From an uncultured Ruminococcus sp. (GTDB lineage: Bacteria; Bacillota; Clostridia; Oscillospirales; Ruminococcaceae): a DNA stretch of 64,000 nt. The stretch lies in contig CADAHS010000007.1 in NCBI GenBank assembly GCA_902787825.1, forward strand, positions 1-64,000, in the 5' to 3' direction. The translations under genes and the position numbers were made by a program. Positions 53,584 to 60,752 of this stretch are shown here, in pieces. Every line of letters starts with the position of its first letter. The stretch's first letter is position 1. The notes beneath the pieces were generated by a model. It did no database searches, was not told the origin of the DNA, and saw only the letters and a program-made list of their open reading frames with translations.

Positions 53584-54630
53584 TTATGCCTTTGAGCTGT
53601 CCTCAGCCTTTGAACTTTCCTCCGTCTTGGAGCTTTCCTCCGTCTTGGAGCTGTCCTCAGCCTTTGAACTTTCCTCCGCCTTGGAGCTTTCCTCAGCCTT
53701 TGAGCTGTCATCGTCCGCCGGCTTTACCTTAGCGTTTGTAATGACCAGCTCTGCAAGCTCGGGATAGGTTATCTTTTTAAAATCGTAAGCATTGATACCC
53801 GAAGCAAAGTATTCCTCCTCCGAGATGTCATGTTCGCTTATAAGCTTTTTGCAAAGCCCCTCACGCTGCATCTCGTTGAGCGAAGCAAGATCAGTGTATT
53901 CGGTCTTTATCTGCTGGGCAGCAACACCTATAACTTTAGCACCTCCGGCCGACATCTTCAGCACCTCACGCTGCTGCACCTCGTTGTCCCTGCCCTCAAC
54001 AGAGTATGTCGCAGTGTAGTTTTTCAGCTCACCGCTTGCCTTGTCAAAGCAAAAGTCCATTACTGTAATATATGTCGGTCCGGTGTAGGTGTATTCCTCA
54101 ACAGCGTATTTCTGAGTGTCCGCATCACTGATGTGCGTCTTAGTCGGTGAGAGCTTCTTTCTGACCGTCTCCGTGATAAGGTTTCCCGAAGGCTCTGTCG
54201 TAACCTTGCCCTCCTGCTTCATGTAGGTCTTGGTAAAAGTGTCAAAGCTGTAAGTATCCTTGCCGTCACAGTAAACATAAGCCGTTCCGCCGCTGTACTG
54301 CGTGGTCTGCAAAAACTTGCTGCCCTCTTTTACAATAGTGATAGTTCCCTGCATTCCGTCGCCCGTCACCTTGCAGACATACTCATAATTTGTGTTTTCA
54401 AAGAATGCAGCTGCCTTTTTTATCCCCTCGCCTTGCTCAACGACCTTTGGCTGCGAGCTTTCATCCGCCGAGGAGTCCTGTGCATCTGAGCTGAGGTCAG
54501 AAACCGTCGAAGACTCAGCCACAGACGATGTGTCATCTTCCTGTGATGAGCTGCCGCTTTTAGAACAGCCCGTGACAAGCATAGCCGACACTGCTGCAAG
54601 TATTATAAGTACCTTTTTTATATTATTCAT
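53584..54630 (-). CDS. Lipoprotein with LolA-like body and acidic repeat tail
   Basis: A 348-aa exported lipoprotein: lipobox VTGC (Cys22), a Ser/Asp-rich linker, a central beta-rich domain (YVCKVTGDGMQGTITIVKEGSKFLQTTQYSGGTAYVYCDGKDTYSF) reminiscent of LolA-type folds, and a C-terminal tail of six to seven SSKAEE/SSKTEE hexapeptides. I start at ATG 54630, which puts the signal peptide at the N terminus; ATG 54651 is possible. Function unknown. Confidence 0.8.
   Translation of the reverse strand: MNNIKKVLIILAAVSAMLVTGCSKSGSSSQEDDTSSVAESSTVSDLSSDAQDSSADESSQPKVVEQGEGIKKAAAFFENTNYEYVCKVTGDGMQGTITIVKEGSKFLQTTQYSGGTAYVYCDGKDTYSFDTFTKTYMKQEGKVTTEPSGNLITETVRKKLSPTKTHISDADTQKYAVEEYTYTGPTYITVMDFCFDKASGELKNYTATYSVEGRDNEVQQREVLKMSAGGAKVIGVAAQQIKTEYTDLASLNEMQREGLCKKLISEHDISEEEYFASGINAYDFKKITYPELAELVITNAKVKPADDDSSKAEESSKAEESSKAEDSSKTEESSKTEESSKAEDSSKA
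53588..53710. repeat. 18-bp tandem repeat encoding SSKAEE/SSKTEE
   Basis: About seven near-identical 18-bp units (CCTTTGAGCTTTCCTCAG type) at the 3' end of the lipoprotein gene. In-frame unit gain or loss would only change tail length. Confidence 0.85.
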
Positions 54631-54698
54631 TATTATCTCTTTTCTTCTCATCTGTCAGACAATATCTGTCCCTTGTCCGAAAAATCACATACTATAAT

Positions 54699-54727
54699 AG
54701 TATACACCAATCCCACGTTATTGTCAA
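54699..54727 (-). promoter_or_regulatory. Promoter of the lipoprotein gene
   Basis: Minus-strand TTGACA (54722-54727), 17-bp spacer, TATACT (54699-54704). Confidence 0.75.
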
Positions 54728-54786
54728 GCATTATAAGGCGATCTGCGTTTTCCCTCATTTTTTGGTCTTACAGCTTTCACCGTCCT

Positions 54787-54832
54787 TGTAGCTTAGGCTA
54801 CACCTGCCCAGAACAGTGTAGTTTATGCTACA
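54787..54832. promoter_or_regulatory. Two 16-bp dyads upstream of the mini-ORF transcript
   Basis: TGTAGCTTAGGCTACA (54787-54802) and TGTAGTTTATGCTACA (54817-54832) lie exactly 30 bp apart, about three helical turns, and the second ends 20 bp before the -35 at 54853. This is the placement of a dimeric activator or a pair of cooperative sites. The binding protein is unknown. Confidence 0.7.
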
Positions 54833-54852
54833 TACCGCCTTGAATTTATCTA

Positions 54853-54881
54853 TTGAAAAAGCCGTAAAAGCGTGGTATCAT
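54853..54881 (+). promoter_or_regulatory. Promoter of the twin mini-ORF transcript
   Basis: TTGAAA (54853-54858), 17-bp spacer, TATCAT (54876-54881). Followed by a leader of about 70 nt made almost wholly of A and C, which would be unstructured and favour initiation. Confidence 0.7.
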
Positions 54882-54978
54882 ACATACAGAACAAGAGAGA
54901 AGGACAGACAAAAAAACAAAAAACAAAACACAAAAAACACACAACAGAATAAACAAAAACAGAAAGGAGTAATCAATA

Positions 54979-55038
54979 ATGCACTCGCCCTTCTTTATTA
55001 ATAAGTTCCAGGGATTTGTCTTTTGCAGACACAAGTAA
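54979..55038 (+). CDS. Mini-ORF 1, 19-aa peptide
   Basis: ATG 54979 with AAAGGAG nine bases upstream (54963-54969). The peptide is MHSPFFINKFQGFVFCRHK, short, aromatic and basic at its end. It aligns without gaps with mini-ORF 2, and the two units (Shine-Dalgarno plus frame) are 112 bp apart, a tandem duplication. Not recognised as any known toxin, pheromone or resistance leader. Confidence 0.6.
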   Translation: MHSPFFINKFQGFVFCRHK

Positions 55039-55090
55039 CGATCCAAAACCCCAATAATTATAATAATCTAACAGAAAGGAGAAATCACAA

Positions 55091-55150
55091 ATTAACACAT
55101 TCCTCTGCGTTGACAAGATCCGAGGATCTGTCTTTCGCAGAAGAAGATGA
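55091..55150 (+). CDS. Mini-ORF 2, 19-aa homologue with ATT start
   Basis: AAAGGAG (55075-55081) is followed after the same 9 bases by ATT, then 18 codons and TGA. Read from ATT it gives (M)NTFLCVDKIRGSVFRRRR, matching mini-ORF 1 in length and at K9, G12, V14, F15 and R17 with mostly similar residues elsewhere. No ATG, GTG or TTG is available in frame. ATT is the rare start used in infC, so initiation may be weak or IF3-sensitive, or the start has decayed. Confidence 0.5.
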   Translation: MNTFLCVDKIRGSVFRRRR

Positions 55151-55153
55151 TCT

Positions 55154-55228
55154 CATAATATATCCCCGATCCATAATAATATCCCCGATCCATAATAATT
55201 CCCAACCCATAATAATATTCCCCCAAAA
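55154..55228. repeat. Four 17-19 bp tandem repeats
   Basis: Units of the form CATAATAATATCCCCGATC: two nearly exact (55154-55190), then CATAATAATTCCCAACC and CATAATAATATTCCCCC. They lie in the 3' part of the mini-ORF transcript and carry no frame. Confidence 0.7.
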
Positions 55229-55272
55229 AATACACACCCCCCAAAAAATCATACACATTACCCACTATCTCG

Positions 55273-55310
55273 AGCGGACGCTGAATCAATCAGCGGACGC
55301 TTTTTCTTTT
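55273..55310 (+). terminator. Terminator of the mini-ORF transcript
   Basis: AGCG-GA-CGCTGA (55273-55284) pairs with TCAGCG-GA-CGCT (55290-55301); the two GA steps form a tandem G-A internal loop. A T-rich tail follows. It separates the mini-ORFs from padR, which has its own promoter. Confidence 0.8.
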
Positions 55311-55439
55311 TATTCACCTTCCTGACCGCTCAGAAAGCCTGTGCGCCCCTCTGCTTTGTGCAAAACCGGCAATACGGCAGGAATTTTCACCTTACAAGTT
55401 GTGCAGTCATACAATAATGAGAAAAAATATAATATCCTC

Positions 55440-55469
55440 TTGACAAATAATATTATATGACGTATAATA
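55440..55469 (+). promoter_or_regulatory. padR operon promoter with overlapping dyad operator
   Basis: TTGACA (55440-55445), 17-bp spacer, TATAAT (55463-55468). TATTATA-TGACG-TATAATA (55451-55469) is an inverted repeat that includes the -10, a placement suited to PadR autorepression. A leader of about 180 nt precedes the gene. Confidence 0.8.
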
Positions 55470-55655
55470 TACACAGTGATAGAGTATTACAGAGAAAAAA
55501 ATATCTTACAAAGAAAAATATCACATAAAGAGAAATATTGTAGAGCGAAAGAAAACAGACAACAAACAAAGCAGTGTTCAGATGCCGCAGGCAGCAGTGC
55601 TTCAGCTGCGAGGCCTGCGGACCGACGAACACTATATCGAAAGGAGCTAAAAATA

Positions 55656-56024
55656 ATGAGCTTTCCTATCAGCGCAGGACTTCTCGATTCAATGGTGCTT
55701 GCCGTAGTCAGCAGCGAGGACACCTACGGATACGAGATAACACAAACGATGCGAAAGGCTGTGGATGTTTCCGAGTCCACGCTTTACCCCGTCCTCAAGC
55801 GGCTCCAGAAAAGCCAGATGCTTGAAACCTATGACAAGGAGTATATGGGGCGCAACAGACGATACTACCATGTAACTCCAAAGGGTGCAGCACAGCTCAG
55901 CAACTACCGCAGCGAGTGGCTCGAACACAAAAACAAAGTTGACAGTATACTGATGAATGACAGCATCAGTAAAGAAAATAAAGAAATAAAAGAAGAGGAG
56001 GAAGTGCTTCCGCAGGAAGCATAG
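55656..56024 (+). CDS. PadR family transcriptional regulator
   Basis: A 122-aa winged-helix repressor: MVLAVVSSEDTYGYEITQTMRKAVDVSESTLYPVLKRLQKSQMLETYDKEYMGRNRRYYHVTPKGAAQL is a textbook PadR N-terminal domain, followed by a short dimerisation helix and an acidic tail. ATG 55656 follows AAAGGAG; the longer frame to 55476 begins at the promoter. It heads the envelope-stress operon (DUF1700, DUF4097, micropeptide, PspC). Confidence 0.94.
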   Translation: MSFPISAGLLDSMVLAVVSSEDTYGYEITQTMRKAVDVSESTLYPVLKRLQKSQMLETYDKEYMGRNRRYYHVTPKGAAQLSNYRSEWLEHKNKVDSILMNDSISKENKEIKEEEEVLPQEA

Positions 56025-56032
56025 TGGGGACT

Positions 56033-56701
56033 ATGAGAAGATTAGAGTACATGAGCATACTCAGGCAGAAGCTTGTAGAAGGCGGTCTGAGCAGCGAAGA
56101 AACAAACGACGCTCTGGAGTTTTATGAGGAGCTTTTCCTCGACGGCGGCTACGAGAACGAGGAAAAAACCGCTCAGAATCTGGGCGATCCCGAAACGCTG
56201 GCTAAGCAGATACTTGCCGAGAACGGTGCGGTCGGCTTTGTAAGACCCGACTATAAAATGGACGATGTTATCGACCCTACAAGACCCGGAACATCACAGG
56301 CTCAGCCTGCTCGTGATTACGACATCGCTCCCGATAACAGGAAAAAAGCGCTGCTGATACTTGTCATCTGTACATCATTTGTCTGGGTACCGCTTGGTAT
56401 CGGACTTCTCACAGGTGCATTCGGCATCGCAATAGGCATCTCAGCAGCATTGTTCAGCATCGGCTGTGTCGGCATAGGGCTGCTCGTCAGCGGAGCTATA
56501 ACACTTTTCCAGGCACCGCCCGTAGGTATCCTGCTGATAGGCACAGGGCTTTTCCTCATCGGACTCGGCGTTCTGGTGTTTATGCCGTTTTGCAAGTTCG
56601 CTGTCGGACTTTTCAAAAAGTTCTTCAGCTGGCTGGTCAGATCTCTCAAAAAGCTTTTCAACAATGCATCTTCACAGAAGGCGGTGAGCGACAATGGCTA
56701 A
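56033..56701 (+). CDS. DUF1700 (HAAS) domain membrane protein
   Basis: A 222-aa protein with the N-terminal HAAS signature (YMSILRQKLVEGGLSSEETNDALEFYEELFLDGGYENEEKTAQNLGDPETLAKQILAE, residues 6-65) and a C-terminal polytopic part with four hydrophobic segments. Such proteins almost always follow PadR and are thought to act with it and the DUF4097 protein in the envelope. ATG 56033 has GTGGGGA upstream; it starts 8 bp after padR and overlaps the next gene by 8. Confidence 0.92.
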   Translation: MRRLEYMSILRQKLVEGGLSSEETNDALEFYEELFLDGGYENEEKTAQNLGDPETLAKQILAENGAVGFVRPDYKMDDVIDPTRPGTSQAQPARDYDIAPDNRKKALLILVICTSFVWVPLGIGLLTGAFGIAIGISAALFSIGCVGIGLLVSGAITLFQAPPVGILLIGTGLFLIGLGVLVFMPFCKFAVGLFKKFFSWLVRSLKKLFNNASSQKAVSDNG

Positions 56702-57587
56702 ATACGACGCAATGGGTGACAGAGTAAAAAGCCGTGTTCCCGTGGCACTGTGGATAATGCTGCTTGGCATTGTTGTAGGCACAGTCGGCTTTATCTGGTG
56801 TATGAATACCGACCTTAAAAAGTACACCAAGACCGAGAACCTCTATGCCGATCAGGACACGACCGATATCAAAAACCTTGATTTTGAGTTTGACAGCGCA
56901 AACGTGACCATCTCGCCTTCAACCGATAAGCAGATACACGTTTCCATCGAAGACGCACCCGAGGGAGTCTACACCTTCGGCGAGAAGGACGGCACCTTCT
57001 ACATCCATAAAAAGAAGATGCTGAGCATTCTCAAATGGTCGGGCATTTCCAAAATACCTTTCCTCAAAGATGTCTACCCCGAGGCAAAGATCAATGTGCA
57101 GATACCGGAGGGAATGAAATTTGACAGCGTGAATATAGAATGTTCCGTCAGTGAGGCTGCTGTCAAGGGGATAACCTGTGAGAAACTGACGATAGAAAAC
57201 GGAATGGGAACGATCAAGCTCCTTGACTGCAAGGCAGAGAAAACCGATATCGACAACGGTATGGGAAAGGTCGAAGCAACCGATTCCACTCTCGGAAAGA
57301 CCGATATCGACAACGGAATGGGCTTAGTAAAGCTGACCGACTGCGAGCTTGACGAAACCGATGTTGACAACGGCATGGGTAAAATAAATATAACAGCCGA
57401 CATCAAGGGAGATATCGACATAGATAACGGCATGGGCAATGTCGATCTGCGGATCAACGGTGACGGCGAGGACTACCGTGTCACCGGCGATGATGCGGAC
57501 GTAAAGGGCAGATCAGGCTCAAGGGACGCTAAATATAAGATCTCCGTAGACAACGGAATGGGCGATGTAGATATCATATTTGACTGA
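56694..57587 (+). CDS. DUF4097 beta-helix protein with NGMG repeats
   Basis: A 297-aa protein with one N-terminal membrane helix (LWIMLLGIVVGTVGFIWCM) and a DUF4097/bactofilin-like adhesin fold. Six copies of a roughly 20-residue rung share the motif (D/E)NGMG, four of them as DIDNGMG/DVDNGMG between about residues 165 and 245, with a seventh partial near the end. The repetition suggests a right-handed solenoid on the outer face. Overlaps the DUF1700 gene by 8 bases. Confidence 0.9.
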   Translation: MAKYDAMGDRVKSRVPVALWIMLLGIVVGTVGFIWCMNTDLKKYTKTENLYADQDTTDIKNLDFEFDSANVTISPSTDKQIHVSIEDAPEGVYTFGEKDGTFYIHKKKMLSILKWSGISKIPFLKDVYPEAKINVQIPEGMKFDSVNIECSVSEAAVKGITCEKLTIENGMGTIKLLDCKAEKTDIDNGMGKVEATDSTLGKTDIDNGMGLVKLTDCELDETDVDNGMGKINITADIKGDIDIDNGMGNVDLRINGDGEDYRVTGDDADVKGRSGSRDAKYKISVDNGMGDVDIIFD

Positions 57588-57642
57588 ACAAAAGAAAAAC
57601 AGAAATAATAAAATTATAAAGACAGACAGCAAGGAGCACAAA

Positions 57643-57708
57643 ATGATACTTTCCGCGATCCCGGTCCTGCTCATTCTCGGCGCCTGCCTTATGAGCGATC
57701 AGGACTGA
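57643..57708 (+). CDS. 21-aa hydrophobic micropeptide in the padR operon
   Basis: ATG 57643 is preceded by AAGGAG at 7-base spacing. The peptide begins MILSAIPVLLILGACLMS and ends SDQD, that is, a single membrane-spanning segment with an acidic end. It lies between the DUF4097 and pspC genes, on the same strand and without an intervening terminator. A tiny regulator or partner of the membrane proteins is plausible; no family known to me. Confidence 0.55.
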   Translation: MILSAIPVLLILGACLMSDQD

Positions 57709-57766
57709 ACCACAAAGAACAAAAGACAATTATCAACAACGATGATCTGCTAAGGAGGAAACAGAG

Positions 57767-57955
57767 ATGGAAGAAAGGAAACGACTTTTTAAAGCAAAAC
57801 ACAACCGCATCTTTTTCGGAGTCTGCGGCGGCATAGGCGAGTATCTCAACGTAGATGCAAACGCCGTCAGGATCGCAGCTGTACTGCTTGCCTGCACAGG
57901 CACCGGTCTGCTTGCGTATATCATCGCAGCGATCCTGCTCCCCGAAAAACCGTGA
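57767..57955 (+). CDS. PspC domain protein
   Basis: A 62-aa single PspC module: LFKAKHNRIFFGVCGGIGEYLNVDANAVRIAAVLLACTGTGLLAYIIAAILLPEKP, with an N-terminal amphipathic part and one membrane segment. ATG 57767 follows AAGGAGG. Last gene of the PadR operon, just before a strong terminator. It fits a phage-shock-like envelope-stress role. Confidence 0.93.
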   Translation: MEERKRLFKAKHNRIFFGVCGGIGEYLNVDANAVRIAAVLLACTGTGLLAYIIAAILLPEKP

Positions 57956-58005
57956 GCGATCAACGGTCTGGTCATCAATGCATTCATCTGACCCCACTAT
58001 ATAAA

Positions 58006-58047
58006 AAGCCCGGCACGGAATGTCAAAACCGTGCCGGGCTTCTTTTT
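58006..58047 (+). terminator. Terminator of the padR operon
   Basis: A 13-bp GC-rich stem AAGCCCGGCACGG / CCGTGCCGGGCTT, loop of 10 nt, then CTTTTT. Confidence 0.92.
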
Positions 58048-58051
58048 GCAC

Positions 58052-58078
58052 AAAAAAAGGACCGTTAAAAGTCCCTTT
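58052..58078 (-). terminator. rnpB terminator
   Basis: On the minus strand AAAGGGAC-TTTTAACG-GTCCTTTT followed by more T: an 8-bp stem with one G-T pair. Confidence 0.75.
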
Positions 58079-58104
58079 GCAGTAAAACAGCGTGAACAGT
58101 CCTT

Positions 58105-58458
58105 CATCTAAAAGCCTGCCTGTAAGCCGAGTTTTGTCGAGTGCGGTAATCTATCTACTCCGTGCGTCGCCGCACGGCTCAAGCCACCTATGCCTGCAAG
58201 CCTGACGAGCAGCCATTGACTTGCACAGCACCATTGGTGTTGCATCGGATAAGGTTTACATGGCAGCGGCATCACTGCCGCTCCGGTGGGCTCTTACCCC
58301 GCCTTTCCACCCTTACCGCATTGCTGCGGCGGTATATCTCTGTTGCACTTGCTCGGAGGTCACCCTCGGCTGACGTTATCAGCTATCCTGCTCTGTGATG
58401 CTCGGACTTTCCTCATGAACTAAATCGTCCACGCTACCGCACAGCAAGCTTTTAGATG
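58105..58458 (-). ncRNA. rnpB: RNase P RNA (bacterial type A-like)
   Basis: The catalytic RNA of RNase P, which matures tRNA 5' ends. On the minus strand the universal core is present: GAGGAAAGTCCGAGC near the 5' end (58408-58422) and ACAAAACTCGGCTTACAG near the 3' end, with the GGAAAGGCGG/GGTAAGAGCCCACCGG middle. P1 is formed by CATCTAAAAGC and GCTTTTAGATG at the two ends, which set the boundaries (354 nt). A further GCGTGAACAG/CTGTTCACGC pairing lies just outside (58090-58099 with 58463-58472), so the primary transcript has an extended P1. Confidence 0.95.
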
Positions 58459-58484
58459 AAAAACTGTTCACGCTTTATATAAGA

Positions 58485-59522
58485 TCAATTTTCAATATCG
58501 CTTTGATCCTCAATTATGTAATCGCCGTTTTCAGTATCAATAATGATCGAATCACGCACGTTCCTGCTGATCTCCTCTGTCTCGTTTGCGTGCTGTTCAA
58601 AGCAGAGGTCATCGTTTTGCAGCATAAATCGAACGGCTTTTCTGTGGTTGATTATCGTCACCTGTCTGTGACTTCCGCCCGCTTCGCCGTCCAGCGTCCA
58701 GGGGATCTCATTTTCGCTGGTGAAAGTGACCTTTGAAGCCTTGAAGGTGACAAAATTCTTATCCTTTAGCTTGTTGGTCGCTGCGTTTGCGATAAGACTG
58801 CTCAGCTCCAGCGGGTTTTCCGGAGTCTTTGCAAGCACCACCTCAAAAAGTCCGTCGTCAAAGCAAACGTCCTTGGAGATAAGCTTTTTCATTCCCCCGA
58901 TAGAACGTGAGTTTGAGATAAGCCCGACAATAAAGCTGTCCGTTATCGTCTCGCCATCGTGCTCCACCGTAAGCCTCTGCCCCGAGATCTTGGGTATGCT
59001 TTTGAGCGCCTCTACGATGTAAGCTGCGTGACCGATCTTGTTTTTTATGCTCTGCGGAGTCATGTACGAAACATCAGTAAATGCGCCAAATCCCGCAACA
59101 TAAACAAAATTGCGGTCGTTGAACTGCCCGATGTCGCAGTCATAATACTCCCCTTGCATGATAGCCTTTGCTGCATTGAGCATCTTCTTTGAAATGCCCA
59201 GAGAATTGGCAAAATCATTCGTTGAACCTGCCGGAATATATCCCAGCGGTATCCTGACATTTGGCTCTTTTTCCTGTAGCTTCATCAGTGCGCTGACCGC
59301 CTCCGAAAGCGTTCCATCACCGCCTGAAACCACGATAAGATCGTAGTTGAAGCCGTCTTTGAGTATCTTCTCATACCCGTCCTTCGGTGCTTGTGTCGCA
59401 TACGCCAGCACCTCATAACCGCCTGCGGTAAACAGGTCGATTATATCGCAAAGATCGTCCTTGATGTGTCCCTTTCCGGCGTGCGGATTGAACACAAACA
59501 GCAGTTTTTTCAGTTCTCTCAT
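58485..59522 (-). CDS. Diacylglycerol/lipid kinase family protein (YegS/DgkB-like)
   Basis: A 345-aa cytoplasmic lipid kinase. Motifs: FVFNPHAGKG (N-terminal phosphate region), VVSGGDGTLSEAV (the nucleotide-binding GGDGT), LGYIPAGSTNDFANSLGI, and the C-terminal FTSENEIPWTLDGEAGG. DgkB recycles diacylglycerol from lipoteichoic-acid synthesis, so a link with envelope lipids is likely. It has an extra acidic 40-residue tail. The rnpB gene starts 26 bp after its stop. Confidence 0.93.
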   Translation of the reverse strand: MRELKKLLFVFNPHAGKGHIKDDLCDIIDLFTAGGYEVLAYATQAPKDGYEKILKDGFNYDLIVVSGGDGTLSEAVSALMKLQEKEPNVRIPLGYIPAGSTNDFANSLGISKKMLNAAKAIMQGEYYDCDIGQFNDRNFVYVAGFGAFTDVSYMTPQSIKNKIGHAAYIVEALKSIPKISGQRLTVEHDGETITDSFIVGLISNSRSIGGMKKLISKDVCFDDGLFEVVLAKTPENPLELSSLIANAATNKLKDKNFVTFKASKVTFTSENEIPWTLDGEAGGSHRQVTIINHRKAVRFMLQNDDLCFEQHANETEEISRNVRDSIIIDTENGDYIIEDQSDIEN

Positions 59523-59587
59523 ACCCCAGATTTCTCCTTGTTCTTTTTTTCTCTTCTCTTTTATCTGTTATTTCATTTCTGTTGAAA

Positions 59588-59670
59588 TTATATTTGATAC
59601 AATATAATTTGATACAATATAATTTGATACAATATAATTTTATCAAATATAGTTTTATCAAATATAATTG
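59588..59670. repeat. 15-bp tandem repeats upstream of the lipid kinase
   Basis: Five or so units: three of TTTGATACAATATAA followed by two of TTTTATCAAATATAR. The second type contains the reverse complement of TTTGATA, so the block mixes direct and inverted copies. On the minus strand it supplies TTGATA/TATATT-like words and probably contains the kinase promoter. Confidence 0.75.
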
Positions 59671-59779
59671 TGCGCTGCCGGACCTGTGCATCTGATAAAT
59701 GACCGATGGTCATACTATTACTAATAATTATATCACACAAAGCATATTCTTGTCAATGAACGCAGTTTAAAATTTTCAC

Positions 59780-59808
59780 TTTACAATCCGTGGCAAATGT
59801 GCTATAAT
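59780..59808 (+). promoter_or_regulatory. Promoter of the exporter gene
   Basis: TTTACA (59780-59785), 17-bp spacer, TATAAT (59803-59808), 40 bp before ATG 59849. Confidence 0.75.
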
Positions 59809-59848
59809 TATTTTGTTCGTGCAATCAGAACCTAAAAGGAGACTTATT

Positions 59849-60322
59849 ATGCTGAAAAAGTATTTGATCACATTTTTTATATCTATGGTACCGTTGGTGG
59901 AGCTGCGTGGAGGTGTGCCGTTCGGTACGGGAATGGATATCCCATGGCACTGGTGTCTGATCGTGTGCATGATCGGAAACATGATACCCGTGCCGTTCAT
60001 ATACCTGTTTGCAAGAAAGCTGCTTATCTGGGGCAGCAAAAAGAAGGTCGTCGGCAAGTTTTGCAGCTTTTGTCTCAGAAAGGGCGAAAACGGCGGAAAG
60101 AAGCTTCAGGAGAAGGCAGGCAAGGGCATTTACATCGCACTGCTTTTGTTTGTGGGCATACCGCTGCCCGGAACAGGCGCATGGACGGGAACGCTTGCAG
60201 CGAGCATTCTTGATCTGGACTTTAAAAAGAGCACACTTGCGGTGGTGCTGGGCGTACTGCTTGCAGGCCTCATAATGACAGTGCTGAGTCAGGTGGTCAA
60301 GACGGGATTCAGTCTCTTTTAG
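59849..60322 (+). CDS. Small multidrug export protein (COG2426 family)
   Basis: A 157-aa membrane protein with four hydrophobic segments: ITFFISMVPLVELRGGVPFGTGM at the start, CLIVCMIGNMIPVPFIYLFARKLL, and ALLLFVGIPLPGTGAWTGTLAASILDLDFKKSTLAVVLGVLLAGLIMTVLSQ. The PLVELRGG..FG and GIPLPGTGAWTG elements mark COG2426, whose export role is only weakly supported. ATG 59849 follows AAAAGGAG. Confidence 0.9.
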   Translation: MLKKYLITFFISMVPLVELRGGVPFGTGMDIPWHWCLIVCMIGNMIPVPFIYLFARKLLIWGSKKKVVGKFCSFCLRKGENGGKKLQEKAGKGIYIALLLFVGIPLPGTGAWTGTLAASILDLDFKKSTLAVVLGVLLAGLIMTVLSQVVKTGFSLF

Positions 60323-60378
60323 AGGTAAGATATAAGATGTAAGAGGTAAGAGATAAGATGTAAGAGGTAAGAAATTAG
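60321..60378. repeat. Heptanucleotide repeat cluster F
   Basis: Seven plus-strand units in a row: GAGGTAA GATATAA GATGTAA GAGGTAA GAGATAA GATGTAA GAGGTAA, beginning at the stop codon of the exporter gene. Confidence 0.8.
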
Positions 60379-60599
60379 ATTTAGAAGTTCGAGAGTTTTT
60401 CTTACTAATATTGGTATCCGGACCTCTTGTTTCTGAAAGCGAAGCGTTCTATTCTCAAGGCGCAAGAAGAATTGTCGTTGTGTACATAGCTGCGGGAAGC
60501 ATAATGCTTTGTGTGTCTGCCGTTATTGTCCCCTTTGACAGCTCTGCACTTTATCGGGAGTAGTTCTTCTTAATAAGCTATTTCTTCGCACTCTCTTGG
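60379..60599. other. Gene-free stretch before acylphosphatase
   Basis: A short frame is open (to the TAG near 60563) but lacks a start with Shine-Dalgarno and resembles no protein I know. It may be a relic. No RNA gene or terminator is seen. Confidence 0.35.
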
Positions 60600-60720
60600 G
60601 AACTTTCAGTTATTTTCGTCATAGGGGATCATTAGTTTACCAAGTTCCCCTATGACAAAAATCATTAAGAGGTTTCTCAGGGGGGACGGGGGGGAAATCT
60701 TCTCTAAAAGAGTTCCCCCC
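60600..60720. repeat. Structured intergenic repeat, copy 2
   Basis: It shares GAACTTTCAGTTATTTT and AAAAATCATTAAGAGGTTT with copy 1 (74-185), but the central hairpin arms are GTCATAGGGGA (60618-60628) and TCCCCTATGAC (60646-60656), unrelated in sequence to copy 1 yet fully paired. The 3' G-rich hairpin is likewise kept (GGGGGGAA / TTCCCCCC) with altered inner pairs. Confidence 0.75.
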
Positions 60721-60752
60721 GAAAAAGTACAGATTTTTCAAGGGTGATAATA

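Noticed and set aside
53588-53710. Regular repeats considered as a CRISPR array
   Set aside because: Units are 18 bp, contiguous, in frame and encode SSKAEE hexapeptides; no spacers and no cas genes.
60395-60565. Short open frame of about 55 codons before acyP
   Set aside because: No start codon with a ribosome-binding site and no similarity that I can see; could be chance.
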